Source of the DNA: Moringa oleifera
Taxonomy: Eukaryota; Streptophyta; Magnoliopsida; Brassicales; Moringaceae
Direction of reading: 5' to 3'
Assembly (NCBI GenBank): GCA_021397835.1
Contig: JAJFZO010000583.1
Location: 474,501 to 538,500 of the forward strand
Length of the DNA: 64,000 nucleotides
Shown: positions 37,520-51,100 of the stretch, one piece after another
Numbering within the stretch: position 1 is the stretch's first letter
Layout: every line of letters starts with the position of its first letter
The notes under the pieces: model-generated
Seen by the model: only the letters and a program-made list of their open reading frames with translations
Databases searched by the model: none
Told to the model about the DNA's origin: nothing
Translations under genes and position numbers: made by a program

Positions 37520-40412
37520 ATATAATTAATTAATTTATATATTAATAAAAATTTATAATATTTTGTTAAAAATATAAAAAATAATTATATATATATTTAT
37601 TAAAAAAATTGAAAAATCTAATTAACCAATAAGAGATCCCTTTTCTTTCAAATTTTGAATTTCACGATAAAAATAAATTCAGCCATTTTGGAAAAATTTA
37701 AATCTTAAAATAGAAAATACATCTATCAATTCTCAACAAAAAACTATAAACTCAAAAAAATATAAACATGTATATATTTTTTAATGTTAGCCATCCCTTT
37801 GACTGTGAGGTCCACAATTCTTCTCATTCCATTTCACTTCATTTAGAATTGTCTATTATAAAACACCTAATGTGTTCAGCACTCTTCCTCTCATTTGATT
37901 CCCTGTATGGCATCAAGAATTCTGAAATTGTGAAAACCTTTTCTGCAATTTTCAGTCAGGAAAAGATTTCAAGCAATTTCTCATGTTACCACTAGATAAA
38001 TCCGGCAGTTCCCTCTTCAAAACATCCTCTCTGCCTGTCCCTGGAAAACAAGAAACTTCCGCTACGAAATTCATGATAGCAAACAATCATTAGCAGAACC
38101 CCTTCCTGACACCAGAACCAAGAACAAAGAAGGAAAAAGTGAGAGCTTATAGAGGGATGGGGCAGTGGGAGATTATTAATCACTATTCAAATTGATATCC
38201 TCAAAAAAAAAAAAAAAAAAAGAAACCTAAACAGCAGGATACTCTCAATCAGCCATCAGCTTTAGAACAAAGCAAACTTTGGTTCAAGAATTGTCTGTGT
38301 TGAAGTTTCCTAAACGCTGATACAGTCGAGCACAGCACAAAACAAGGGAAGAAAAAGAGATGAAAGGATGGAGAGAAAAACCAACCACTTCCTTACCAAA
38401 TGTGATTCCTCCATCAAATGTCATATAAGGTTAACCAACAACTTTAAACATCCAAACAAGCTCGGATGTCTGCTTTGATTGCAACTCAAGCTAAGGTTAG
38501 CCTGACCAGATATTTTTCCACTTCTAAGTATGCTTACAAGATAGGCATTGCATCATTTCTATTCAGCAATCTAAAGTCACAATCTTTAATACAAAAGGGC
38601 TCATATTCTTGACCACATTCTCAAAGCACTAAAACAATTCTTCGCTGAATATTTTTAAACTGACCCAAAGTTAATAATGGAAGAATGACACACCTGTTTC
38701 AACAGAAGCTCAGGCGTTAACCAGGTTTTGCATGGAAGAGCTCTGTAAGTCAAAATTTGAAACCCCAAAGGCAATCCAACAAAATAAGCAGCACTAATAC
38801 CTAAATGGTGGGATGACAAACAAATTCTATCCCATACAGCTTCCATATCATTGGTAACTACTTATCAAAAAGCATGTCATTTCCCTCCCAAAAAAAAAAT
38901 CAGAAAGTTCTTCCCTCACGTGCTGCAAGACCAAAGAAGTATACTTCTACAAAATCTGCAAAACTTTTGAAGAATCTCCAACAAAGAGTAGCAGGCTTTG
39001 TCTCTAATATTGGTGTTTTCTTATTCTGGGTCATGTCTACAATCTTAAAATTCAAAGCTACTCCTAACTGAACATGTGTCGGATAAGAAGTTACTTACGT
39101 TGTAATCATTTATCAGAAACTCATCAACAAGTAAAACTTATTCATGAATACATAATACTACAATCCTTTTATACTTAAACAATTTCAGTCAGCTTTCTCC
39201 TTAATGTTGATGTCAACATTCATTGAGCATGATCGAAACAATTGGATGACTGTCCAATGTTATCTGCCTTGCTATCATAAACATCTAAAATATTTTATCA
39301 TTCTGACTGTGTCCTTTCTTACCTACCCATTAGCTCCTTTCAACTTCCATATCTTCCATAGCCTAAACATACCCAGGCAAGAAGTGTCGGTGTATCCCAG
39401 TCAAACAAGGTTAGTAAAAACATGTCCACTCTTGGGAAAAAAAATAAAATGGCACTAGAAACATAAAGATAAAAGCAGATGAAATTTGGTAAGAGATGAG
39501 AAATGAAAAAAGTTGTTTACTCCATTGCAAAAATCTTGAGAACTCTATGCACAAGATGTGGTACTTTTGATAAGCATGTGCTGGATGAAGGACAAAGAAC
39601 AAAATACACATTACCAACCACAACAAAACAAATTGCAGATAAGCAGTGGAGCCACCAATTATCACTCTCAGAATTTTTTGCCCAGCAGCACTCTTTTGGT
39701 ATGTAAGTGCTATTGAAGAGATGACAGCAGAGAAAATAGAGATGGAAACAACTGACAAAATGTGCAATGAACAATCCTGAAAGGTTAGGAAAAAACATGT
39801 TTTTTCTTTGGGTTCTGACAACTCAAGCATCCTGAGCATACAGCCACAACATATTTGTTGAGAAAGAATGTGTTTGTAGTCACATTTTTTTGGTTTACAT
39901 TTTGAAAAAGTCGAACTTTGTAATTGCAGGGATCTTGATAAATGAAACAAAACAAGCATCTAAATAGCAGAAGACACAGCAGACAGTCACTCTTATTCTT
40001 CCTCCCAAAAGAGTGGCTATGAGAAATTGGAAGAAGTGCCTAAACCCCAAAAGCAAGGTAGAGTTTGGATGCATAAAGCCTGCCCAACTAGTCAAGGATA
40101 AGAAACGCGCTGATCCACAATTTACCAATGTAAGTACTTCACAACCACATGTATTGCTTGAATTGCACAGAGATTCCAGCTCAAAATCTCATATTGACAA
40201 ACCGAATTATAACATCAGTGTTGACAAAAGAAAAAGATAGTAAAAGATAAACAGGTTGAACTTATAGTACATACAATGGCGAACCATCAATACTAACAAT
40301 TGTTTGTCTGCAGGGAAGAAAAAAGAAAAAAGAAAAAAGAAGAGCCAAAGAGAAGAATTTGCCTGATAGTAGAGGAACGAGAGAGAAAGAGAAATAGAAA
40401 GGCCATGACCAT
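37520..40412. other. Non-coding stretch downstream of FTRA
   Basis: This holds the 3' UTR of the minus-strand FTRA gene near 40412 and then about 2.5 kb without a gene that I can support. Several minus-strand frames of 60-180 codons (for example 39411-39959 and 38655-38846) are hydrophobic and matched no remembered family. A poly-A tract lies at about 38200-38221. Confidence 0.45.
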
Positions 40413-40961
40413 CTAATCGAGGTATTCAAACTCTTCCTCCTTAAGATGGGCGAAGAATTTGACAGAGCCACGGCCCTCGAGATCAGCCACGAACTCGACC
40501 TTATAAGGGAGATTGGCAGAGATACGCTTGCCCTTCCAAAGGCCGACGTACTGCTTGATGACTCCTTCCATGCCGGTGAGATCGACCTCCGGTACGCGTG
40601 TCACGTGGTACACCTTGAGCGGCACCTTCACCCTAACCCTCGCCCCTATCTTCCCTTCGCTCTCTGCAGTCCCCTCAGCTTCTCCTCCTCCTCCCATGGT
40701 TGCCGTCGACGAGGATGATGACGGACTGCTCTCCACAGAGGTGGGAGAAGCAGAAGCAGAAGAAGAAGACGCTGTAGGTTTCAACGCGACCTGGCACCTA
40801 TTCATCCTGGTTGTTCTCGTGCTTGTGATCGTATGGTGGCTACCAGCGAGCGAAAGGCCCACAGAAGATCGCAGCATAAGCGAGGATGGTTTTGCATTCG
40901 GGAGATGACTGATGGGAGAAGCGGCTGCCGTCCCGGCCGACAAAGCCAAAGTCCTGTTCAT
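40413..40961 (-). CDS. FTRA: Ferredoxin-thioredoxin reductase, variable subunit (subunit A), chloroplast precursor
   Basis: Single-exon gene of 182 codons. The variable subunit shields the catalytic [4Fe-4S] subunit of the chloroplast enzyme that passes electrons from ferredoxin to thioredoxins and so switches Calvin-cycle enzymes on in light. The first 90 or so residues are rich in Ser, Ala and Thr with few acids, as in a stroma-targeting peptide. The mature SH3-like barrel follows with GARVRVKVPLKVYHV, EVDLTGMEGVIKQYVGLWKG, KRISANLPYKVEF and the C-terminal KFFAHLKEEEFEYLD, all hallmark phrases of FTR-V. The ATG at 40961 gives a transit peptide of usual length. The coding region is GC-rich compared with its flanks. 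Confidence 0.95.
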   Translation of the reverse strand: MNRTLALSAGTAAASPISHLPNAKPSSLMLRSSVGLSLAGSHHTITSTRTTRMNRCQVALKPTASSSSASASPTSVESSPSSSSSTATMGGGGEAEGTAESEGKIGARVRVKVPLKVYHVTRVPEVDLTGMEGVIKQYVGLWKGKRISANLPYKVEFVADLEGRGSVKFFAHLKEEEFEYLD

Positions 40962-41167
40962 AACTCTCCCTCCCTCGCGCCGGCTCTACGCGTATGTAAT
41001 ATCTCCTTCCTGGGAACAATACGGAAAGGAACACAATAGAAGCTGTGCAGTTATCTGAAGGATTTCTATTATTCTTATTGGAATTTAGCCTGCAGCATTT
41101 TAAGGATATATCTTTGATTTCGTATTGTGTGATGCAAATGAGCCCCTTTCTTTCTCCCTCTCCCTGT

Positions 41168-41175
41168 CATTTATA
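41168..41175 (-). promoter_or_regulatory. Candidate TATA box of FTRA
   Basis: On the minus strand TATAAATG lies about 205 bp upstream of the FTRA ATG. A GATAAG I-box-like motif, typical of light-regulated promoters, is about 45 bp further upstream (around 41217, plus-strand reading). Assignment is by motif and position. Confidence 0.4.
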
Positions 41176-41229
41176 CTCAAGTCTCTCAGAATGGTAGCCG
41201 AAGAGAGAAGTTGAGGGATAAGAAGAGGG

Positions 41230-42158
41230 TCAGATGACGCAGACTATGTTCCTTTGTTTGATTCTTCTTAGTAACAGAGCAGATATTAACTTAGAAAGCC
41301 AATATGACCACATAAATCCATAAAAAGTGGTAGCCACAATGGATGAGGAACGAGAGGCGGAAGATGCTGCTCATCTCCCTCTGTCTTTCTCCTTCCAATG
41401 TCAGCCGATGACAAATCAGCAATTTTCCTATCATTTTATTAACGAGTAAAAGCCTTTAGTACCAAAAAGGAAAGAAAGAAATATAGAAAGACAACAAAAA
41501 ATTTGAGATATGTACTTTTTTTTTTTTATAGAAAACTTGGATATAGAAGGAAACAAGGATGCACTCTTTCTATTAAAGATTCAGTTTTCTTTTCTTTCCC
41601 AAATCAAATCAGGTTCTACTGTAAATTCTAAGAAATTTTTTTGCCATGTTAGGTTAAGGTCATGTGCCAGGCTGATTTTGCTGAAATCACAGGATCACTG
41701 TGCAAAACAAGGTTATCCATGAAGAGGGAAAGATAACAGAGCCACATGGCAAAGAAAAGAAACCCAAAATGTTTTATAGCACAAACTTCGGGCAGAGATA
41801 TTTGTAAATGACTGCAAGCAACATTTATATAGAGAATGAGAGACAAAGAAAAAATTTAATTTCAATACATTGAGAAGCTGGCACCCCTCAGCAGGCAAGG
41901 GATAAAGGCATACACCACAAATGGGAATGAAATGAAACCAGATAAACAAGCAGCAGCATCCGATACAGATAACCAGATAAAAAATTTACAGGGGCCTCAG
42001 ATGTATATGGCACAATGGGGAAGGAGTCAATATTTGACAAGTAAAACAAAAGATACTCTTCTCTGGTATAAGGATGCTCGACCATATTTCACATGTCAAT
42101 ACTGAGTATTTAAAGTGTTCTGGACACCAGAAGAATTCGAAACCATCACTCTTGCTTG
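41230..42158. other. Spacer between FTRA and the LCB kinase gene
   Basis: The part near 42158 is presumably the 3' UTR of the minus-strand kinase gene. The rest shows no gene; a T-run occurs at about 41516-41528. Confidence 0.5.
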
Positions 42159-45100
42159 TTATACATGACGATGGCTAGGAGAGCGACCAATGAGTCTGCA
42201 CTGTTCTGGGAGCAGAGACGAAATGACTTGACCATTAAGTGGGAATAGCTCACCATCAATACCGCAACCATTGTGGGTCTGCTTTCCAGCCTTAATCTTC
42301 ACAGATTTTACCTGCATTTGGATAGACCTAATATTAGATGATGTTTATGTGCTTTGGTCATATCTAATGCTCCTGGATCCCACCATTCGACTATGTATCT
42401 TCCTACCACAACTAATGCATATTATCACATTGCCAGCATATCAGTAACTATCATTCATATATATTCAGATAACCTTTTTCTGAAAGAACACTAGTTTTGA
42501 GCACTTCGGATAGAGTAGCTCCAAATCTCAATCAACAGGGCATGACAGGCACATAATGACATAAACTGCAACAGCGGGCACAGCATGCGACAAGGACACT
42601 TCTAAAGTTTTTCATTCAATGAATGATCAAGGTGATACACTCTGCTGATATGACTACTCCAGATGCATGTCGATTTTCATGTCAAAACACATTCAAGGTC
42701 TCAACTTACAATTTCCTTGATTTCAAATTTAACAATGTTAGATAAATAAAATAAATGCCCATACCTTTATGTATTCAACATATGGCAGTGAAAGATGTCG
42801 GCCCATTTGCAGCAGCAAGAAAAACCTTAACAGCCTCAATCGCCCACTCCCATGAACCAATAGCAAATCCATGGTGTTGTCATCATGCTCAGCTCTTGGT
42901 GCTACGACCTGAGAACTCTGCACGGTTCGGCAGGCATGGTTGCAGACCAGGATGCCAAGAAACTGTCCCTTCATAACAACCCATTTATCTTCATACCTAG
43001 GCACGAATTCCTTCTTTGTTCCTGCTTCTACATCATCTGGAGGTCCAGGCAACTCAATAGGATTTTCCACATCCCAATTAGGCTCAGTGTCCCACTTTGG
43101 CTCGGCATCCCAAATTGGACCTGGATCAGATAATGTGGAAGATATATCCTCTCTATCATTTGTCGTGGCATTTCCCCAAGAACATCTAGAGGAATCATGT
43201 GTCGCAGCCAATCCCATCCATCCTTTATCAGTCCTTGACTTTGATCTAGTCCTTGGCCAGTTTGTTGACAGTGGTAACTGAGGATGAATAACTTCTGGCT
43301 CAGCTGTAACATTGCTCCTGCCAGATGATAGGCGTTTTGCTTTTGGATCTAGCCCACGGACATACTCAGATGGTTCAGTGCTAGCATGAGTGCTACTACA
43401 TGTAGTGTCCAAGTCCCCTCCAGACATTCGACTGGGGGTCATTATAGAGTCAATACTTGATAAACTAGAGGCTCTGGGCATGCCATCTGTGTTTGATCTC
43501 CTCATAATATCAGTGTACAGTTCTGACATATCCACTATTTCTTTTTCACCTGAGCTTCTTCCTTGTCGGTCCTCCTTTGCTGCTGGAAGAAATTCCACTT
43601 CATAGCTGTACTTCGGTAAACATAAGAACTTGAGGAACCCAGCAACAAAATAACGCAAAGGACCAAAACGTTTTTGATATTTCTCAGAGAGTTCCAACAC
43701 TGCAACAGATGACAGACACAAACAATTTGCATGAAAATTTGAACATGGCAACAGAACATATCATTTCATTCATATGCTCAATTAGCTTAGCAGTTTCATA
43801 TATGTCACTACCAAAGTATCCCAACAAAAACCATCAGACACAATGACAAGGCTATACAATGTTACGAATAATCTAAATCACACTGTCACTGCACATAAAA
43901 AGAAGAAAAAATCAGGAACTCAACTATTCAAAAAGAAAAGCAAGCAACGCTTCTGGAAGTGTACATTCGTTGACTGATTACGAGTTTGGCGCACTACACC
44001 AAATCAGATAAACATTGCACTCATTTACTATGTCAACTTACAGGCATAACTGCAGGCAGAATGTAAAGCTAAGAAATATTACATTGAAATGCATAATTAT
44101 CTACTAATCAGGGGTCATGAACTCTTGAAATGCCTAACTTAAATTATCAACTATGAAATTCATATCCCGTTCAAGGAAACAATAAAATAACCATAAAATA
44201 TAGAATAGATTTTCAAAGGAAATGAAGCAAACCAACTTCAAATTAACTAAACTTTAAGGATATATACTTCAAAGGAATTAGCCCCCTGCTTGCAGCTCCA
44301 GCAATAAACAAAACCTTTTAATAGCCTGCTTGGTGCATCCCTTACATAAACCAAGTCTCAGCATGAATATGAATATCAGAGTCCAAAGCATAAACCCCCT
44401 CTTCAGACTATAACACATAGGAACCATCAATAGGACAAAAAGAAAGAGCTAGGATTACACAATCAAAGGCAATGATAAGCTTTCAACCACCTAGGTTTCT
44501 TCTGAAAATATACACCAGATGAGATATTAATTGAGTAGGAAACTATATCCTTTAAACTTCTCTTACCATCACTAACGAAGCCATAATAGGAGACTGTCAT
44601 TCCAAAGTGAATAACACCAGTCTGAATCCACTCAACAGCAAAAACATCAGTAGCAGTGAGACCCCCCTGTAAACACCAAAACTTCCTCAGGGGTGAGCCA
44701 TAGATTAAGCAGTACAAAGCAATGGAATTTCACCAGTATATAACAACATCAGGAATAATGTAATGAGAAGACACACTACATAAAACTTACAAAAGCCAAA
44801 ACAAAGGAAAAATGATATACGAAGATATGCACATATGATACATATGAAGACTGCTACTTACTCTCTTCCCATTGTCAAGGACAAAAAGAAGCTTTGAACA
44901 AATGGATAGTTTACAAAACCATGGAAGACCTTAAAGGTTGTTGAGTTCAAATTTTGTTGATCGTAAACAATACATATGGGAGCAATGACAAAAAATTCAT
45001 GGAAATAGAGAACCACAAGAATACCATATGCCAGAATACCAATTTAATTTAAACAAGACACTCCACTCTCCAAAGGTAAAGCTTAGGTTCAACTCGCAAG

Positions 45101-48100
45101 CAGCCATTTTATGCGCAAAAAAAAAAAAATAATAATAATAATAAATAAAAAGACAAAACAATGCCTAATTATTCATTAACCTCTCCCAGGCCCCTACTTT
45201 GCTTGACCATACCTAAGTATTGATCCTTTTGTCTTGTTTTTGTGTTTTTTAAATACATATATATAAGTGACTTGATATCCACATATCAGTCATGTACCTC
45301 AATAAAGTATTAACAAAAGTGGCAAGCCCATGAGTATTACTGTGACAAGAAATGCTAAAAAGAACAAGAGAGTTGACACTATTCAAATGATACACTCAGG
45401 TTTTTAACGTTAAGAACTGAGAAATACATTTCACTCACAAAACCAAAGCATTATTTTCCAAATAATAATCATGACAAAAAAGGGGAACCTCGTATAGTCG
45501 TCAATCAACAACCAAGTACGAGATTATGAAAAATCTACAAGGACATAAACAAGTTGACCATTGAAGGACCACCTTGTTGCAGTCAAATGTCGAAAGATCA
45601 TTGACATTAAGATGGCTATATGAAATCTTTACAGAGAAGCACTAACTCATAATATTAGAGCCACCAAGTACCAAAAGAACACTGCATCAGTTTTAACAAA
45701 AATCATTACCTTCACAATAGCTATTGCTGCAGAAACTGGGTCTTTAACTCCCAGAACAGTCCAAACTAGTGAATTATCAGAACCAGCAGGTATGATTCCA
45801 ATTGGTATGGAAATTCCTTCTTTCTGGTTGTCTCTGCTAAGCAGGCCATTGAGAACCTGCATAAGAAACTAGGTCATGTATATAGTTCAATTGCCCAAAA
45901 AAAAAAAAACAAAAAAACAAAAAACAACAAAAGAAACAAAAAAAAATAAAAGAAGCAAAAGACAAAAAAACAAAAACCAAGACGACCTTTATACACTTCA
46001 CAAATGAACCAAGTAAACAGATTTAGAATCCATGGACTCCAGATGAGGTAAAGCAAAGTTCATTAAGTAGAACGAGTATTAGAAACAATGTTGTACTATA
46101 TATGGAAAAAAGAGATTTCTACGATTGATCATTCATAAAAAGATATCATGTTTTGCCTTCTTGGATTGATTATTGATAAATAAGGTGACCTCAGGAGCAC
46201 ATTCTCAGAGAATCATAGTCGGCTGGATGAAATGAAACAGTGTTTTCACAATTATAAGATGAAATCAGCTAAAGCACAAATATTATGCATATGGGAAAAA
46301 TGTTAAACTGGATAAAATGAATATACTTGATGTGTCACATAGTAGATTCAAAAAAGTTCATACAACATATGGAGCATCAAAGGCTTATATTCACTATTTT
46401 GCATGCATAATCTAATTAACTTCAATACCTTGTAAACGACATATGTTTTTTCTACTACATATTTCTTAGATCATTGTGGACCTGAAGTAAGGAGCAATCA
46501 AGCAAAACCACCCAGATACAGCTAACCAAGACAAGACTAATGGCAATCTTGTTCATGCAGTGAGGCACTGATAAATATAAACACAACTTACAAAGGTTGT
46601 TCAACATAAAGTTGATGTACGACAGTCCATCAATATTGAGAAACAAATCAAAAAGCATGATTTAGGATCACTGGCATTGAGTCAACCAAAAACTTGCATT
46701 CCTTAGCAAGATAACACAGCATTAGTAAGGAATCCCAACTATAATCATTTAATCATCATTTACATCAGCTCCTAGAAAGTGATTGTCTATCATGAGCTGC
46801 TTACTCTCATGTATAGACCTCTTCAATAAGTGTAGGCAGTTCTTGAATGAAACATAATCAGAACCCAAAACCCAAATGACCTCAATGATATGTCACAATG
46901 GATTATCCTATTTCTCCAAACCACCCCCACCAACAACCAAAAGGCTAAAAAGAAAAAGAGAAAGAAGAAGAAGAAACAAAAAGAAAACCAGCTGACATTG
47001 CTCTTGTGATGATGTTCATTCCAGCAAGGATGTCACCACAAATCTCAAAGAGAATTGGAACAGTCAGTCCAAGAAAGAATTGTTCCTTAAGACCAACATA
47101 GCATTACTTACACCAGAAAAAGTAAAGAAAAAATAAGCGCCATTTCACCCCCTGCCCCCATCTGAGTCAAAAATCTATGTCAACATTAAAATCCAAATAT
47201 TCCCCAAACTATGCTTCATCGAGTAGAACTCGCAGAGATGCCTCGATATTAAGTGCCATGTCATGAGCCATAAAAGTCTTATGAACTATCCAGCTTCATA
47301 GAAGCTACTTCTTTTAAAATGTTTCATGCAATATGTGAGTAAAATAAAAAGTCTTTTCACCATACTGCCACAAACAAATGGACCATTTCTTGAATCTGTC
47401 AGATAACAGTATCGTCCTTTCTAAACCATATGAATGCAACAATTCAAAACACTAGGTCTTTCAAAATCCTGAAAAGAAATATATAAGATATAACGTTTCT
47501 ACTGAATCATGTAACTACCAGAAGCATGATACAAAATGAAGCCATTAATAGATAACATCACCTCAAGCACATGCACCCATAAAAAGACTATACATGTATA
47601 TACACGTAAAATTCTTGCATTCAAAACTTCCAAAACAAAAGTCTGAAAGATACACAATTTAGAATTTTAAGTTGATACATACATTAACCTTAGAGTAGAC
47701 ATGATAAGAATTCACTGGTCCACTTTAACTCAAAAGATAATAAAATAAAATCATAGAAATACAAATGATAAGGTTCATCAACACCTTATTCTCAATCCCA
47801 CATTGTACCCTAAATAGCTTTATTCTAGTTCAATTTTAGATGTGTATTTTAAAATCTATATGCTTGTTGATTTACATTTATAGAATATTTCCCAATTTTG
47901 TCAATTCAAGACAGATAAAATCTTTATTCCAGGTTGAGGAACGAACTGCATGGCAAAAAATTCATTGGATGAGTCGGTTACTTTCAAAAAGGATAACAGT
48001 TCTCTGGTTCAATCAGGATAATTGGTCTATACACTCAGAGGTGATTCGTCTGTAGCAAACCATCACACAATGAACTAGATGCCACATTGTGGTAAATGGA

Positions 48101-51100
48101 ATTTATAAAGTTAACATATCTAAATTAGAAAAGTGAATAAAACTAAGAGGTAGCAAATGAGTGGACAGTAATCTCCACACATGGATAAAACCAATCAACC
48201 TCTATCCTCAACTGGACAATTTTCCCTTCGGTTAAAACATGGAAGTTCAGCTTCTGCTAAATCCAACCAAATAACTTTATTTATCTAATTCAGAAAACTA
48301 AGCATCTACACGGACAGAAGAATGGATAATGCCTAATGGACATGCAACAAAAAACTATTGAACTTCAGAGCATGAATAAACAAGATACAAGAATGAGTAA
48401 AGAGGCAAACTAACAAACCTCATTGATAATTCCATCGCCTCCAACGCATATAATTCCTGAAAGAATGTTCAGTAATTTGCATTGAAAAAAAAAAAAAAAA
48501 GGTGAAGGCAATGAAAATCATGAAAAGCATAAGCGCAACAAGTAATAGACGTTTTGTTGATAGGTGTAATACCATCAGGACATGAGCTGATATCAACACT
48601 AGAGGCCAACTTTCTTGCATGACCAGCTGATGTTGTTTTGACTACCTCCAACTTGAAACCTGCAAGCTGGCACCATTTGCACATTGTGAACAATTCTGAT
48701 ATGAGAGAAAGAAACAAGGGAAAAAAACAAACAAAAAAACTAGCCATCCAGCTACTGTGCATGTGATTTCATGATAGATATCTGAGCTTTATGATGTAGG
48801 AAAATCCAAAAATAAAACTGATCGATGCAACAACTGTGCAAAGATGCCAAATTAACAACTTTTATAAAGTAATGAAATGGAAGGGCACTCAAAAGAGAGG
48901 TGCAACCCATACACACAAGGCATGCCAACTTAACAACACCTCATCAGAAGCCCTTACCACCTAAGAAACTTCCATCTTCCATTTTCCTACTTTCTAAATA
49001 CTAGTTGGGATAGCAAGTAACTATCACCAAAACAAACTGGTAAAGTTATGAATCAACTAAATAAAGAGCCAGAAGACTCAAAGAGTTAGCCAAATACAAT
49101 CCAAGAAGACAACAAAGGTATGAATTATTACTAACTGACATAGCCCTAGAAGCACACACCTATTAGGAATCACCTAATCAGTAATGCCAAATGATCTAAC
49201 ATTATCTCGTTACAAAAACAGCCACCATTTGAGGACCCAAAAAGAACAAGAAAAGAACTGCACGATGTGGAATGGTTGCTACAGAAGGAAATGGAATTTT
49301 CTACACTTTTAGAGTGGTTAAACTTACCAAAAAAAGCAAATTGACTACTTACGAAAAGATAAGCCTAGTCAGACTTCAATCCGTACATTTCATAGTTCCA
49401 CAGATTGAACTCCTAATAAGTAGCACAACAATATCCAGCAAGATCATCTCAGACTCCTCTTCACCCCAAAGGCAGATGATAAACAATGGAACCTCCAACG
49501 TTAAGTGGAAAATCACTAAGCTAAGGTTGCATTCTTATTTCACTAAATCTGGTAATGGTCAGAGGCTTTTCCTTTAGCTGATAATTTAAAGGAAGCTTTC
49601 AAAACAGACAAAAGTAAAGTGTGGCTTCAGCATTTAGGTGCTTCTCAACAACACATCCAGTCAATTAAAAGAGATCCAAAGACATCTACTTTCTCTAACA
49701 GCATCTGGGAGAGCAGTTTGCAGCTTCTATAGCAAGTGATGTCATTTACTAAAGCTTGGAAAAGATGTTGCCCCTTTAAAGACCAACTACTCCTGGCTTA
49801 ATTGGGGACAGTATGCTACAATGGTTGTACTTCTTTGCTTACCAAATAACCAGAAAACGTATCAATTGCTGCCTCCTCACATCAATAAAGCAACCCCACA
49901 ACAGGCCAAAAAAAGAAAAAAAGGATTCAGCAACAAAAATCATACTTCTTTGCTTGCCAAAGCTTCCTTCCCAACCGGAGGACATATCAAGTGCTGCTTC
50001 TCACATCAATAAAGCAATTCCATAACAGGTTAACAGGAAAAAGAAAAAGACTCAGCAGTACCAACATCACAGTATAATGTAGTGGAAATCAGCATTGTCC
50101 AATATATTCATAAATACAACACCAATCAAAGGCAATCTAAATCTTTAAATGAGATTCCTATATTCAAGATTCACCGTGCACAGCCATCCAAACAAAAAGA
50201 AGGAAACTAAGGTAATATGATCCCAACTGAATCTCCATGTCAAACATGATGCCCCATTATTCAGAAGTGGCTTATAATCTCTCAGAAAGTTAAAATACAC
50301 TGGTTAAAAGATGCTACCATCCAAAGCACAAATACCTAGAAACATGGCTTCTTGAGTAGAACAGTAAAAGAAAATGTTCTTTAACGGTATGGTGCATACA
50401 AGAAGAATTGCAAGTTCAGCTAGAAGATGTGAGTCACAGACAGCTAATTCATAATCTGATCGATAACAATAATTTATCTAATGCACCCCTTGAAAAGACG
50501 CCTTAGGCCAATATCTAGGTAACAATGAGAAAAGAAAAAAGTTTGGCTTCTTACATGGTGGGAATCAGATACCAGCTACCCATCGCAGGAATTAGCAGAC
50601 ACAATTAGCAATCTCTGATGCAAGCATAGAAAACAAAAGAATGCAAACATACCTTAAATATTGGTTCCACAATGCCATGGAAAACTTTACTAGATCGACC
50701 ACGCCCTGACCGTGGGTTCAATATGACAAGCATTTTGGGTGGATTCTTACACTTAAAAAGCAATTCAGGAGGAGTATCAACTGGAAGCAACTCAGAAGAA
50801 GCCTGCTTCTTTGAAGAAACCAAAGGATGTGGCAAACAATTCACGAAGCACTGCTGATCCGCAAAACCCCCTACCCATTGAACTGCCTCTTCTGTGCTAG
50901 AAGCCAAGAAGCGGAAGTCCTTGCGACTTCTTCGAGGTTTCATGAAACAAGAAAGGCCACATGAACCCTTTTTCAGTGGGTAAGAATGCACAGTGAAATG
51001 CCTGAGACCAACATTATATGATACCTGTAAAAATCATGCAATAAAAATCCACCTATTATCATTTCTCCTTTTCTAGTCATTATTTATTGAGTGGTCTATT

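Noticed and set aside
39411..39959. 182-codon minus-strand frame downstream of FTRA
   Set aside because: Hydrophobic, cysteine-rich, low-complexity product with no recognisable domain; overlapping frames of similar length in other phases point to chance.
40446..40908. Plus-strand frames opposite FTRA
   Set aside because: They are antisense shadows of the GC-rich FTRA coding exon, which has a clear family match.
42755..43605. Plus-strand frames opposite the large LCBK1 exon
   Set aside because: Antisense shadows of exon 7, which reads through in frame with exons 6 and 8.
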